From contig JAPPHD010000101.1 of the NCBI GenBank assembly GCA_028821125.1, positions 1-48,506 on the forward strand: a stretch of 48,506 nt of DNA. Direction: 5' to 3'. The notes below the pieces were generated by a model that made no database searches, was not told where the DNA came from, and worked only from the letters and a program-made list of their open reading frames with translations. The stretch comes from Gammaproteobacteria bacterium. GTDB lineage: Bacteria; Pseudomonadota; Gammaproteobacteria; Pseudomonadales; Azotimanducaceae. The position numbers and the translations under genes are program-made. Of the stretch, positions 1 through 8,104 are shown piece after piece (position 1 is the first letter of the stretch; each line of letters opens with the position of its first letter).

Positions 1-85
1 CCCCGGGCGGCCCGGGGGCGGGGCATCGGGCCCCCCCTGGGGTTGTTGTCGCCCCTTATCCCTAATCCCCTGGGTTCCCTAACCG

Positions 86-121
86 GTGCGCGTCCCCCCC
101 ACCGCAGACCCACTCTCTCCC
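86..121. repeat. Possible decayed arm of palindromic repeat family A
   Basis: Positions 102-121 match the right arm of the family A element at 10354-10373 at 18 of 20 positions, including the shared ctctctccc end. The upstream GTGC is also shared, but the middle differs. No left arm is visible, so this would be a broken copy. The flanking stretch 1-249 is GC-rich with C and G runs and shows no credible gene. Confidence 0.35.
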
Positions 122-266
122 TGGAGCCGTAAGAGGTCCATGCGTATCAGCGCACCGGATGCGGGGCGAATAGGGCCGGGGAGCCGATCCCGCAATCGGG
201 TATGGCCGAATGTCCGCCGGATGGTAATAATGGGCAGTCGGTCCCTTGATTGCCGAGCGTCATCCC

Positions 267-273
267 GGAAGGA
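267..273 (+). promoter_or_regulatory. Ribosome binding site deciding the fbiC start
   Basis: GGAAGGA lies 6 nt upstream of a TTG codon at 280. The only other in-frame start nearby, TTG at 250, has no such sequence at a good distance. The RBS therefore favours the shorter protein starting at 280. Confidence 0.6.
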
Positions 274-279
274 CGTATC

Positions 280-2751
280 TTGAACAAACCGAATTCGATC
301 CTCGCTGCGGCGAGCCGTAGGGAAAGCCTGAGCGACAACGAGGCGCTTGCCCTTTCCGACTGCAAGGACACAGCCGCGCTGTCCGCCATCGCCGCCGAGT
401 GGCGCGACGCCGGGTTCCGGAACGTCGTCACCTATTCGCGCAAGGTCTTCTTCCCCCTGACGCATCTCTGCCGGGATGTCTGCCACTACTGCACCTTCGC
501 CCAGGTTCCGCGCAAGCTGAAAGCGCCTTACATGAGCCTGGACGAAGTGCTGGAAATCGCCCGCCACGGCGCCTCCCTCGGCTGCAAGGAAGCCCTGTTC
601 ACGCTGGGCGAGAAACCGGAACTGCGCTACAAGGCGGCCCGGGAGGGTCTGGAGGCGCTCGGCTTCGAGTCCACGCTGGGCTACCTGGAGCACGTCGCTG
701 AAGCGGTGCTGAACGAAACCGGCCTCCTGCCCCACCTCAATCCCGGCAACATGACCCCGGAGGAACTGACCCGGCTGCGCAGGATCTCGCCTTCCATGGG
801 CATCATGCTGGAATCCACCTCCGATCGCCTCTGCCGGAAGGGCATGCCGCACTACGGCTCTCCCGACAAGGTTCCGGCAGTGCGCCTGCAGACACTGGCC
901 GACGCCGGCAAGGCACGCATTCCCTTCACCACCGGCATTCTCATCGGCATCGGCGAGACGCGGCGGGAGCGCATCGAGTCGCTCTTGGCCATTCGTGCCG
1001 TCCATGCCGAATACGGCCACATCCAGGAGATCATCGTCCAGAACTTCCGCGCCAAGCCGGAAACGAAAATGGCCCTGGCCCCGGAGCCGGACCTGGACGA
1101 ACTGCTGTGGACCATCGCCATGGCTCGGCTGATCTTCGGGCCCGAAATGAGCGTTCAGGCGCCGCCCAACCTGAGCCCCGGCGTGCTGGGGCAGATCGTT
1201 GCCGCGGGCATCAACGACTGGGGCGGGGTCTCGCCGCTGACGCCGGATTTCGTCAACCCGGAAGCCCCCTGGCCGCACCTGGACGAACTCGCCCGGGAAA
1301 CCGCGCTGGCCGGCAAGCATCTGCACGAGCGGCTGACGGTCTATCCCGCCTACGCCCAGGCACTGGACACCTGGGTGGCCCCGCAACTGCACCAGCCCCT
1401 GCTCGACCTGCAGGATGCCGAAGGCTTTCCGCGCACCGACGGCTGGTCCCCCGGTGAACAGGTCGACCCGCCCGAGGCTGACCTGCACGCAATACGGACG
1501 CGGCCCGGGAGTGTTTCCCCGGACCTGCAGGCGATTCTCGACAGGGCCGCCGCGGGCGAAGACCTGGCAGAGGCGGAGGTGGTGCGCCTGTTCCAGGCCC
1601 GGGGCGAGGATTTCGCCGCGGTCGCCCAGGCCGCCGATTCGCTGCGGGCGGCCACGAACGGCGATACCGTCAGCTTCGTCGTCAACCGCAACATCAACTA
1701 CACGAACATCTGCTACTTCAAGTGCCAGTTCTGCGCGTTTTCCAAGGGCAAGTTGTCGGAGAACCTGCGCGGCCGGCCCTACGACCTCTCGCACGAGGAG
1801 ATTCGGCGCCGCACGGAGGAAGCCTGGGCCCGGGGCGGCACCGAGGTGTGCATGCAGGGGGGCATCCATCCCGAGTACACGGGCAGCACCTATATCGAAA
1901 TCCTGAAAGCGGTAAAGGCGGCGGTGCCCGACATGCACGTGCACGCCTTCTCGCCCCTGGAAGTCTGGCAGGGCGCCGCAACCCTGGAACTCGACCTGGA
2001 AACCTACCTGGCGCGCCTCAAGGAAGCGGGGCTCGGCACCCTGCCCGGCACGGCCGCCGAGATACTCGACGACGAAGTGCGCCAGGTGATCTGCGCGGAC
2101 AAGATCAACACCGGCCAGTGGCTGCGGGTGATGGAGGCCGCCCACAGCGTGGGGTTCAGAACCACGGCAACCATCATGTACGGCCACGTCGAGCGCCCCG
2201 AACACTGGGCGCGGCACCTGATGCGCATACGCAGCCTGCAGAAACGCACGGGCGGTTTCACCGAGTTCGTGCCGCTGCCCTTCGTGCACATGGAAGCGCC
2301 CATGTACCTGAAGGGGCGGGCGCGCAAGGGGCCGACCTTCCGCGAGGCGATACTCATGCATTCCGTGGCGCGTCTGGCCCTCAACCCGCACATCACCAAC
2401 ATTCAGGCGAGCTGGGTGAAGATGGGCCATGCCGGGCTCGCCGCCTGCCTGAACGCCGGCTGCAACGACCTGGGCGGCACGCTCATGAACGAGAGCATCA
2501 GCCGCGCCGCCGGCACCAGCCACGGCCAGGAAACCTCGCCGCAGCGCATGGCCGCGATGATTGAAGCGGCCGAACGCCGGCCACGGCAGCGCACCACCAC
2601 CTACGCAGACGCGAGCCCGGAACGCATCGCCACGGGGCTCGCCGCCGGGGAACTGGGCGACATCGTCAATACCCCCGCCCGCAAGTACGAACGCAAGCGC
2701 AGGGCGCCCCTGGTACGGCCCGGCCTTGTGGAGACCGTCGAGATTTCCTGA
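280..2751 (+). CDS. fbiC: Fused FO synthase (CofG-CofH), coenzyme F420 biosynthesis
   Basis: This 823-residue protein is a two-domain radical SAM enzyme. It makes FO (7,8-didemethyl-8-hydroxy-5-deazariboflavin), the chromophore of coenzyme F420, from tyrosine and a flavin-pathway pyrimidine. The N-terminal half is CofG-like, with the 4Fe-4S triad C64-x3-C68-x2-C71 (CRDVCHYC). The C-terminal half is CofH-like, with C478-x3-C482-x2-C485 (CYFKCQFC). Both triads are intact and the length matches actinobacterial FbiC, while archaea and cyanobacteria usually encode the halves separately. The TTG start at 280 is chosen from its RBS. A cupin gene follows after 9 nt. No other F420 gene (cofC, cofD, cofE/fbiB) was seen in the window, so they must be elsewhere or absent. 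Fused FbiC in a gammaproteobacterium suggests horizontal acquisition (inference). Confidence 0.95.
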   Translation: MNKPNSILAAASRRESLSDNEALALSDCKDTAALSAIAAEWRDAGFRNVVTYSRKVFFPLTHLCRDVCHYCTFAQVPRKLKAPYMSLDEVLEIARHGASLGCKEALFTLGEKPELRYKAAREGLEALGFESTLGYLEHVAEAVLNETGLLPHLNPGNMTPEELTRLRRISPSMGIMLESTSDRLCRKGMPHYGSPDKVPAVRLQTLADAGKARIPFTTGILIGIGETRRERIESLLAIRAVHAEYGHIQEIIVQNFRAKPETKMALAPEPDLDELLWTIAMARLIFGPEMSVQAPPNLSPGVLGQIVAAGINDWGGVSPLTPDFVNPEAPWPHLDELARETALAGKHLHERLTVYPAYAQALDTWVAPQLHQPLLDLQDAEGFPRTDGWSPGEQVDPPEADLHAIRTRPGSVSPDLQAILDRAAAGEDLAEAEVVRLFQARGEDFAAVAQAADSLRAATNGDTVSFVVNRNINYTNICYFKCQFCAFSKGKLSENLRGRPYDLSHEEIRRRTEEAWARGGTEVCMQGGIHPEYTGSTYIEILKAVKAAVPDMHVHAFSPLEVWQGAATLELDLETYLARLKEAGLGTLPGTAAEILDDEVRQVICADKINTGQWLRVMEAAHSVGFRTTATIMYGHVERPEHWARHLMRIRSLQKRTGGFTEFVPLPFVHMEAPMYLKGRARKGPTFREAILMHSVARLALNPHITNIQASWVKMGHAGLAACLNAGCNDLGGTLMNESISRAAGTSHGQETSPQRMAAMIEAAERRPRQRTTTYADASPERIATGLAAGELGDIVNTPARKYERKRRAPLVRPGLVETVEIS

Positions 2752-2760
2752 GCCCGAGCC

Positions 2761-3102
2761 GTGCACAAGATCGAAATGCGACCCTACGGCCCCGGTGTCG
2801 ATGCCGACTTCGTCCATACAGACCGGGTAACCCTGGCATTCTGGCTGGTCGAGGAAGGCACGCCGGTGCCCCCGCACAGTCACGAGAACGAACAGATCGT
2901 CAACGTGCTGGAGGGGGAACTGGAATTCACCATCGACGGGGTTACCGAAGTGCTGGGGCCGGGGTGTGTCGCGGTAGTCCCGAGCGGCGCCGAGCACAGC
3001 GGCCGCGCGCTCAGCGACTGCAGAATCATCGATACGTTTCAGCCCAGGCAAACGCAGTTCGCATTGCCCGGCCATTCCGGCCAGGGGAAAGGGAGCGCTT
3101 GA
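2761..3102 (+). CDS. Small cupin-domain protein
   Basis: A 113-residue single-domain cupin. Motif 1 is visible as PPHSHENEQ followed by the VLEGELEF strand, and motif 2 as GCVAVVPSGAEHS. Together these give two or three His and one Glu of the usual metal site. Such small cupins bind a divalent metal and range from isomerases to dioxygenases or sensors, so the substrate cannot be told. The GTG start lies 9 nt after the fbiC stop, so the two genes are very probably co-transcribed. An ATG five codons later is an alternative start. No clear Shine-Dalgarno is seen, which fits translational coupling. A role in F420 metabolism is only suggested by position. Confidence 0.85.
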   Translation: MHKIEMRPYGPGVDADFVHTDRVTLAFWLVEEGTPVPPHSHENEQIVNVLEGELEFTIDGVTEVLGPGCVAVVPSGAEHSGRALSDCRIIDTFQPRQTQFALPGHSGQGKGSA

Positions 3103-3204
3103 CCCGCCAGTGGCAACGGTCGTTCTCTGAATCCGGGTTCGCGCTCCGGCCCGGTCTGTTCGCCGAGCGCCCGGGCTCGATCGGTTCAATCGACGCAGGC
3201 CGCT

Positions 3205-4062
3205 CTACTTGGACCCGAATCCATCGGCGATTTCACGCGCCCGCTGCCTGGCCCGGCCGAGCGCCTCGACGACCTTGTCGTTCACATCGCCCTCGTTGAG
3301 CGTATTGATCGCAGCTTCCGTGGTACCCCCCGGGGAGGTGACATTGCGGCGCAGCGTCGACGGCGCCGTTCCCGTTTCGCGCGCCATGCGGGCCGCACCC
3401 CAAGCCGTTTCGACAGTCAGCCTTGCCGCCACTTCCGGATCGAGACCCAGGCTTTCCCCCGCCTTTGCCATGGCTTCCATCAGGTAGAAGAAATACGCCG
3501 GGCCGCTGCCGGAAACCGCGGTCACGGTATCCAGTTCGGCTTCCGTGTCCACCCAGAGCGTCTCGCCGACGGCGCTCAGGATCTTTTCGGCCGCCTGACG
3601 CCCGTTCTCGTCGGTATTGGCGTTCGCATACAGCGCGGTAATCCCCGCCCGCAACAGCGAAGCGGTGTTGGGCATGCAGCGCACGATCGCCTGGTCTTTC
3701 GAGGTCAGGTTTGCGATGCCATCGACCGGCACCCCGGCGCAGACCGAGACAATGAGCGACTCACCGGGAATCGACATGCCGGCCAGAACGCCCGCCAGCA
3801 CCTGGGGCTTGACCGCGAGCACCACGGTATTCGCGCAATCCGCCGCCTGCTGGTTGTGTGCGACCGCCCTGGCGCCCAGCGCCTCGATTTCAGCCCGGCA
3901 ATCGGCGTTCGGGTCGCTCACGGCAAGCCGCCCCGCATCGTGACCTGCATCGATGAGCCCGCGCAGCAGGCTCTTCGCCATGTTGCCGCCGCCGATGAAG
4001 GCGATGTCGGCCGTACGCGCGCCTTTTCCGCCGCCGGCCTGGACAACGGCAGCGGCCTGCAC
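3205..4062 (-). CDS. proC: Pyrroline-5-carboxylate reductase
   Basis: ProC catalyses the last step of proline synthesis, NAD(P)H reduction of 1-pyrroline-5-carboxylate. The Rossmann start IAFIGGGNMAKSLLRGLI, the VLAVKPQ strand, the IVRCMPNTA segment and the C-terminal signature around AVSGSGPAYFFYLMEAM and TSPGGTTEAAI are all present. From GTG 4062 the protein has 285 residues, near the family norm of about 270. The reading frame stays open upstream to 4578, but that 172-residue extension resembles nothing I recognise and has no family precedent. I therefore take the nearest start before the Rossmann fold; GTG 4098 is an alternative. The usual Pseudomonas neighbour yggS is missing. The gene converges on the fbiC-cupin pair. 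Confidence 0.93.
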   Translation of the reverse strand: MQAAAVVQAGGGKGARTADIAFIGGGNMAKSLLRGLIDAGHDAGRLAVSDPNADCRAEIEALGARAVAHNQQAADCANTVVLAVKPQVLAGVLAGMSIPGESLIVSVCAGVPVDGIANLTSKDQAIVRCMPNTASLLRAGITALYANANTDENGRQAAEKILSAVGETLWVDTEAELDTVTAVSGSGPAYFFYLMEAMAKAGESLGLDPEVAARLTVETAWGAARMARETGTAPSTLRRNVTSPGGTTEAAINTLNEGDVNDKVVEALGRARQRAREIADGFGSK

Positions 4063-4708
4063 CTTCTGCGTGCCCGGCGCCGCGAGACTGTCGACCACCT
4101 GGCTACGGCAGGCCAATTGCGTGTTCTGCCGACGCCAGACCGACAAGGAACGTTCCTGCGTGTCAACCGAAGGCGCTGGGGCAGCCTGCCGACTGTTGCC
4201 CGGCTGGCTCGCCCGGGTGTCGGATTCCACCCCGCCGTTACGGACATCGTGCGTTCCCCGGGCAGATGTCGGGAGCCACGCGGCGACCGTCCGCTCGGCA
4301 ATGCCAAACGCCGTCGGAACAAGCGCAGTTTGCCGGCAATTGAATTGACGCCGCAGACTCGCCGCGCTCATGAAGGCCCCAGCGCGCTCACCCGCGCTTA
4401 CGGAATAACCCCGCCCGCTTCCCGGCGGCCGGTAAATCTGTCGAGCGCCCTGAGCAACGCCGTTGAGCGCCGCCGAGGCTCCGATTCCTTTAACGGCACC
4501 ACCCCTGACGAATGCCTGTACTACACTTGCGGTTCCACCCACGCTGACTTTCCTTCCGAATCCATCCAAACAACGCACTCTCCGACATTGCGGCGTGGCG
4601 AAAGTTCCCGTGGAACCGGAGGCCGTCCGCGCAAAAATCCGGCATTCGGGTTCATGGTCAAAAATAAACCCTGTTTTAATTTTTGGCGCAACGGGTTAGC
4701 ATGGGGCC
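4063..4708. other. Stretch without a recognisable gene upstream of proC
   Basis: Several frames are open on both strands, but none gives a recognisable protein, and base composition looks less GC-rich than the flanking genes. An AT-rich patch at about 4655-4690 stands out and could hold the proC promoter. The reverse frame continuous with proC (to 4578) is open over its whole length, so an N-terminal extension cannot be fully excluded. The region may be the remains of decayed genes. Confidence 0.5.
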
Positions 4709-4852
4709 TCATCGACTGATTTCGATTACATCGCCAATTGCATCGTATTCGAATGGGCGGTGACTGTCGCCGAGTCCGGCACACGTGCGGTAGATGTCGA
4801 GACGCTGACGACAGCCGTAGTACCGCCTTTCCATTTCATCGTCGCGCCCCAT
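4709..4852 (-). CDS. Hypothetical 47-residue ORF
   Basis: A short frame begins at ATG 4852 and ends in TGA. Its product is rich in charged and aromatic residues (for example RRYYGCRQRLDIYR and PFEYDAIGDVIEI) and reads more like protein than the other frames here. Its third codon positions are less GC-rich than in the flanking genes, so it is either foreign, decaying or not coding. A GGGAG sits directly against the ATG, too close for a normal RBS. No family recognised. Confidence 0.2.
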   Translation of the reverse strand: MGRDDEMERRYYGCRQRLDIYRTCAGLGDSHRPFEYDAIGDVIEISR

Positions 4853-5060
4853 CTCCCGGGACAGCCAGAGGATTGGTGATTCCGCCAACGGTATCGAACG
4901 CCACCGATATCAATTTCGGAATACCGGTACGCTGATTCACCGGAACCGTCGAGTGCGGTGAGGAGAAGCGGATCTGCGCCTGCGCGGCTACCGGAACCCT
5001 CCCGAGCCCTGACCGCCAGCGACTGAGCCGTGCAACCGGCAAACTGGTGGCGGGCGTGCT
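4853..5060. other. Intergenic stretch, no gene seen
   Basis: Between the amidohydrolase stop and the small reverse ORF there is no recognisable gene. A short reverse frame with the segment GIPKLISVAFDTVGGITNPL is open here but ends abruptly and has no recognisable relatives. Confidence 0.4.
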
Positions 5061-6296
5061 TCAGCCGCCGGTCAGCGCGGCAACGTCCGCCTGGTTCCGG
5101 TAACGCTCGGGTATCTCGAACCCGAATACGCGCGCGGCGTTCAGGCCGAGAATCTTCGCCCGTTCCCCGTCCGAGAGCTGCCCCATGGTGCGCTCGATCG
5201 CTGCCGACGAGTGCGGCCAGGTGCCTTCGTGGTGCGGGAAGTCGTTGGCCCACATGAAGTTGTCCACCAGGCCATGTTCCCGGGCCAGGTCCAGACCGGC
5301 CTTGTCTTCCTGGAAGGTGGCGAAACCGTGCCGCTTGAAGTACTCGCTGGGCAGCATCTCGAGTTTCGGCCGCACCCACATGTGGTGTTTCAGGTAGGCC
5401 TCGTCCATGGCCGCCAGTGCCCAGGGCACCCAGCCGATGCCCGCTTCGACGCTGCCGAACCGGAGCCCGGGGAATCTCGCAAGCACCCCGGATGCGCACA
5501 GGTTCGCCAGCGGCTCCATGGTCGGCGCCAGGGAATGCACGGCGTAGTTGATGACCGCCCCGCCATTGCCCCGGGAGGTACGCGGGTCGCGGCCCGTGGA
5601 AACGTGGAACGTGACGGGCAGGTCAACCGCCTCGATCGCGGCCCAGAGCGGATCGCAATCCGGCAGGTTGTAATTGAGATGAGTGTGGTCCGGCGCCCCC
5701 CACACCGGCTTGCAGGGCAGTGAAAGCCCCCGGAACCCCAGCGCCGCGCAACGCTGGATTTCCGCGATGGCGCCCTCCATGTCCGCCGGGGCGACGCACG
5801 CCATGGGCGACAGGCGGTCGTTGAAATCGCCGAACGTCTCCCAGGCCCAGTCGTTGTAGACGCGGCACATCGCCTGGCTGAACACGGGATCCGGCGTCGC
5901 CCAGATGGTCAGGCCCTTGTTGGGGAACAGCACTTCCGCGTCGACGCCGTCGCGGGCGAGATCTTCGATGCGTTCCTCGGGTGTCCTGCCGGACCGGTTG
6001 CGCAGGCCGTCTTCGCCTTCGAACGTCACGTTGCGCAGGCGCAGGGGGCGGAATCCCTCGCTTTTCTGATACTGGTTCCCCTTGGCATCCATCGCCGCGC
6101 CTGGGAGCCGGTCCCGGTATTTCCTGTCGATCCGCGTCCGCCAGAGATCGCCCGGCTCCTGGACGTGGCCGTCGGCCGAAACCATGAAGAACTTGCCGGG
6201 ATCGTCGGGACGCGCGGTGCGCGGCCAGCCGTCGGCGCCCGGAGTCTCGAGCCGCCACAGGTTGTTCTCGTCGGGGGAATTGTGCCTGCCTGTCAT
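5061..6296 (-). CDS. Amidohydrolase family 2 metal-dependent hydrolase
   Basis: A 411-residue protein of the amidohydrolase-2 (PF04909) TIM-barrel type. The N-terminal metal motif appears as SADGHVQEP, a mid-protein FHVSTGRD holds the expected barrel His, and the C-terminal WANDFPHHEGTWPHS carries the late Asp and His ligands. Proteins of this shape hydrolyse or decarboxylate ring compounds and are common in environmental bacteria that degrade aromatics or steroids, but the substrate is unknown. The ATG at 6296 is preceded by TAGGTGA. The gene is transcribed divergently from the thiolase-like gene at 6483 and may share a control region with it. Its location beside acyl-CoA genes suggests a catabolic role (inference). 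Confidence 0.88.
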   Translation of the reverse strand: MTGRHNSPDENNLWRLETPGADGWPRTARPDDPGKFFMVSADGHVQEPGDLWRTRIDRKYRDRLPGAAMDAKGNQYQKSEGFRPLRLRNVTFEGEDGLRNRSGRTPEERIEDLARDGVDAEVLFPNKGLTIWATPDPVFSQAMCRVYNDWAWETFGDFNDRLSPMACVAPADMEGAIAEIQRCAALGFRGLSLPCKPVWGAPDHTHLNYNLPDCDPLWAAIEAVDLPVTFHVSTGRDPRTSRGNGGAVINYAVHSLAPTMEPLANLCASGVLARFPGLRFGSVEAGIGWVPWALAAMDEAYLKHHMWVRPKLEMLPSEYFKRHGFATFQEDKAGLDLAREHGLVDNFMWANDFPHHEGTWPHSSAAIERTMGQLSDGERAKILGLNAARVFGFEIPERYRNQADVAALTGG

Positions 6297-6482
6297 TTCA
6301 CCTAACCCATCGGTCTACTGCAGCCCATGTTACGTCATGGAACCTGACTGAACACCATTCGCGGCCGGTTCCCCGTTGCGCTACAAGGGTGCGAGAATGT
6401 CGCGAGGGTGCCGCGCCCCGTTCCCGCCCGGGAACAGGCAGAGCCGCCGGTGCTTCGTATCGCTCCACGCGGGAGAGTCGAC

Positions 6483-7661
6483 ATGCAACGCTCATTGCGG
6501 GGACGCGCCGCTGTCATCGGCATCGGCGAGACCCCCTACTACAAGCGCGGCGAAGCGCCGGAACCCGAATTCAAGCTCGCACTGTCGGCGATCGTCGCCG
6601 CCTGCGAAGACGCCGGCATCTCGCCCAAACGCCTGGACGGCTTCGCCTCCTACTCCAACGACCGCAGCGACCCCTCGCGCCTGGCGGCGGCACTGGGCAT
6701 CGACGAGCTGCGCTTCGCCAACATGCAGTGGGGCGGCGGTGGCGGTGGAGGTTCCGCGGCCATCGCCAACGCCGCGGCGGCCATCGCCTCCGGCATGGCG
6801 GAATGCGTGGTGGTGTTCCGGGCCCTGGCCCAGGGGCAGTTCGGGCGCTTCGGCCAGGGCCCGCGGCGCAACGTCATCGCCGGCGAGATGGCGCACGCGG
6901 TGCCCTACGGACTCATGTCTCCCGCGCAGATGTTCGCCATGAAGGTGAAGCGCTTCATGCACGAACACGGGGTCGAACAGGCGGCGCTCCGGTCGATCGC
7001 GCTGGCCTGCTACCACCACGCCCAGAACAATCCGCGCGCGGTCATGAACGGCCGGCCTCTCACGGAGGAGAAGTACGATGCATCGCGCTGGATCGTCGAA
7101 CCGTTCCACCTGTTCGACTGCTGCCTTGAGAACGACGGCGCCGCGGCCATGGTGCTGGTGTCCGCGGAACGCGCCGCCGAGGCGGAGCATGCGCCCTGCT
7201 ACCTGCTCGGGGCCGCCGCCGGTTCGCACCACCGGGCGGGCGCACCGGTGCACAACGCGCCCGACTATGCGACCAGCGCCTTCAAGACCATTGCCCCACG
7301 CCTCTACGCCATGGCCGGCGTCGGGCCGGGCGATGTCGATGTGTTGCAGTCCTACGAGAACTTCACCGGCGGCGTGCTCATGAGCATCGTCGAGCACGGG
7401 TTCTGCGAAGCGGACGGCTGCAACGAGTTCTTCGTCAAGGAGAACCTGGTCGCCCCCGGCGGTACGCTGCCCCTGAATACCAGCGGCGGCAACCTGGCCG
7501 AGTGCTACATGCACGGCCTCGGCCTCAACATCGAGGCGGTGCGCCAAGTGCGCGGCGTGTCCACCAGCCAGGTGCCCGGCGTGGAGGTCTCCATGGTCGT
7601 TTCCGGCCCCATGGTCACACCGGTCAGCTCCTGCATTTTCGGTTCCGGGGCGACGTTGTGA
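6483..7661 (+). CDS. Thiolase-superfamily protein lacking the nucleophilic Cys
   Basis: This 392-residue protein has the SCP2-type thiolase fold signatures: AAVIGIGETP at the N-terminus, the ENDGAAAMVL strand and the C-terminal NTSGGNLAECYMHGLG loop. Where thiolases carry the nucleophile Cys, around residues 83-90, it has W83 and a run of seven glycines (WGGGGGGGS). The thiolase HDCF-like motif is replaced by SYENFTG, with Tyr291, and a second Tyr342 lies in the C-terminal loop. Cys-less members include the steroid side-chain retro-aldolase Ltp2, which works with a DUF35 protein; a DUF35 gene overlaps this one by 4 nt. ATG 6483 is chosen because GGAGA lies 6 nt upstream. It is often annotated acetyl-CoA acetyltransferase, but that activity looks unlikely. 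Confidence 0.9.
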   Translation: MQRSLRGRAAVIGIGETPYYKRGEAPEPEFKLALSAIVAACEDAGISPKRLDGFASYSNDRSDPSRLAAALGIDELRFANMQWGGGGGGGSAAIANAAAAIASGMAECVVVFRALAQGQFGRFGQGPRRNVIAGEMAHAVPYGLMSPAQMFAMKVKRFMHEHGVEQAALRSIALACYHHAQNNPRAVMNGRPLTEEKYDASRWIVEPFHLFDCCLENDGAAAMVLVSAERAAEAEHAPCYLLGAAAGSHHRAGAPVHNAPDYATSAFKTIAPRLYAMAGVGPGDVDVLQSYENFTGGVLMSIVEHGFCEADGCNEFFVKENLVAPGGTLPLNTSGGNLAECYMHGLGLNIEAVRQVRGVSTSQVPGVEVSMVVSGPMVTPVSSCIFGSGATL

Positions 7662-8104
7662 GCTATCTGAAACCCGGCCTGCCGAAGCCCGTGCCCGCCC
7701 GCGACGGGCTCGACGCCCCGTTCTGGGCCGCCGCCGCCCAGGGCATCCTGACGCTGCAGCGATGCAACGCCTGCGGCCGCTGGCAATGGGGCCCCGAGTG
7801 GATCTGCCACCATTGCCTGAGCGACGACCTCGCCTTCGAGGCGGTCGAGCCGCGCGGCCGAATCTACAGCTACGAGCGCGTCTGGCACCCGGTGCATCCC
7901 GCGCTGAAGGATCAGGGACCCTATCTGATCGTCCTGGTGGAATTCCCGGATCAGGACGGGGTAAGGATGATCGGCAACCTGCTCGGCGATCCGGAGCAGG
8001 AGGTCATCATCGGCGCCCCCGTAAAGGCAGTGTTCGAACACCATCCCGACGACGACCCGCCGTACACGCTGGTGCAATGGACCGCCTGGAACCTCAACGC
8101 GTAG
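7658..8104 (+). CDS. DUF35 zinc-ribbon / OB-fold acyl-CoA binding protein
   Basis: A 148-residue protein with an N-terminal rubredoxin-like zinc ribbon (CNAC, then 11 residues, then CHHC) and a C-terminal OB-fold containing GRIYSYERVWHPVHP. This is the DUF35/ChsH2-type partner of thiolase-like enzymes. In the steroid aldolase Ltp2-ChsH2(DUF35) such a domain binds the acyl-CoA. The GTG start overlaps the stop of the thiolase-like gene (GTGA), which points to translational coupling and a fixed complex. Its 3' end overlaps the convergent MFS gene by 11 nt. The thiolase/DUF35 pairing is well known; the actual substrate here is not deducible. Confidence 0.92.
   Translation: MSYLKPGLPKPVPARDGLDAPFWAAAAQGILTLQRCNACGRWQWGPEWICHHCLSDDLAFEAVEPRGRIYSYERVWHPVHPALKDQGPYLIVLVEFPDQDGVRMIGNLLGDPEQEVIIGAPVKAVFEHHPDDDPPYTLVQWTAWNLNA

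Noticed and set aside
79-3189. Reverse-strand open frame of 1036 codons opposite fbiC
   Set aside because: It mirrors a clear radical SAM gene and has no recognisable domain; long antisense frames are expected in GC-rich DNA.
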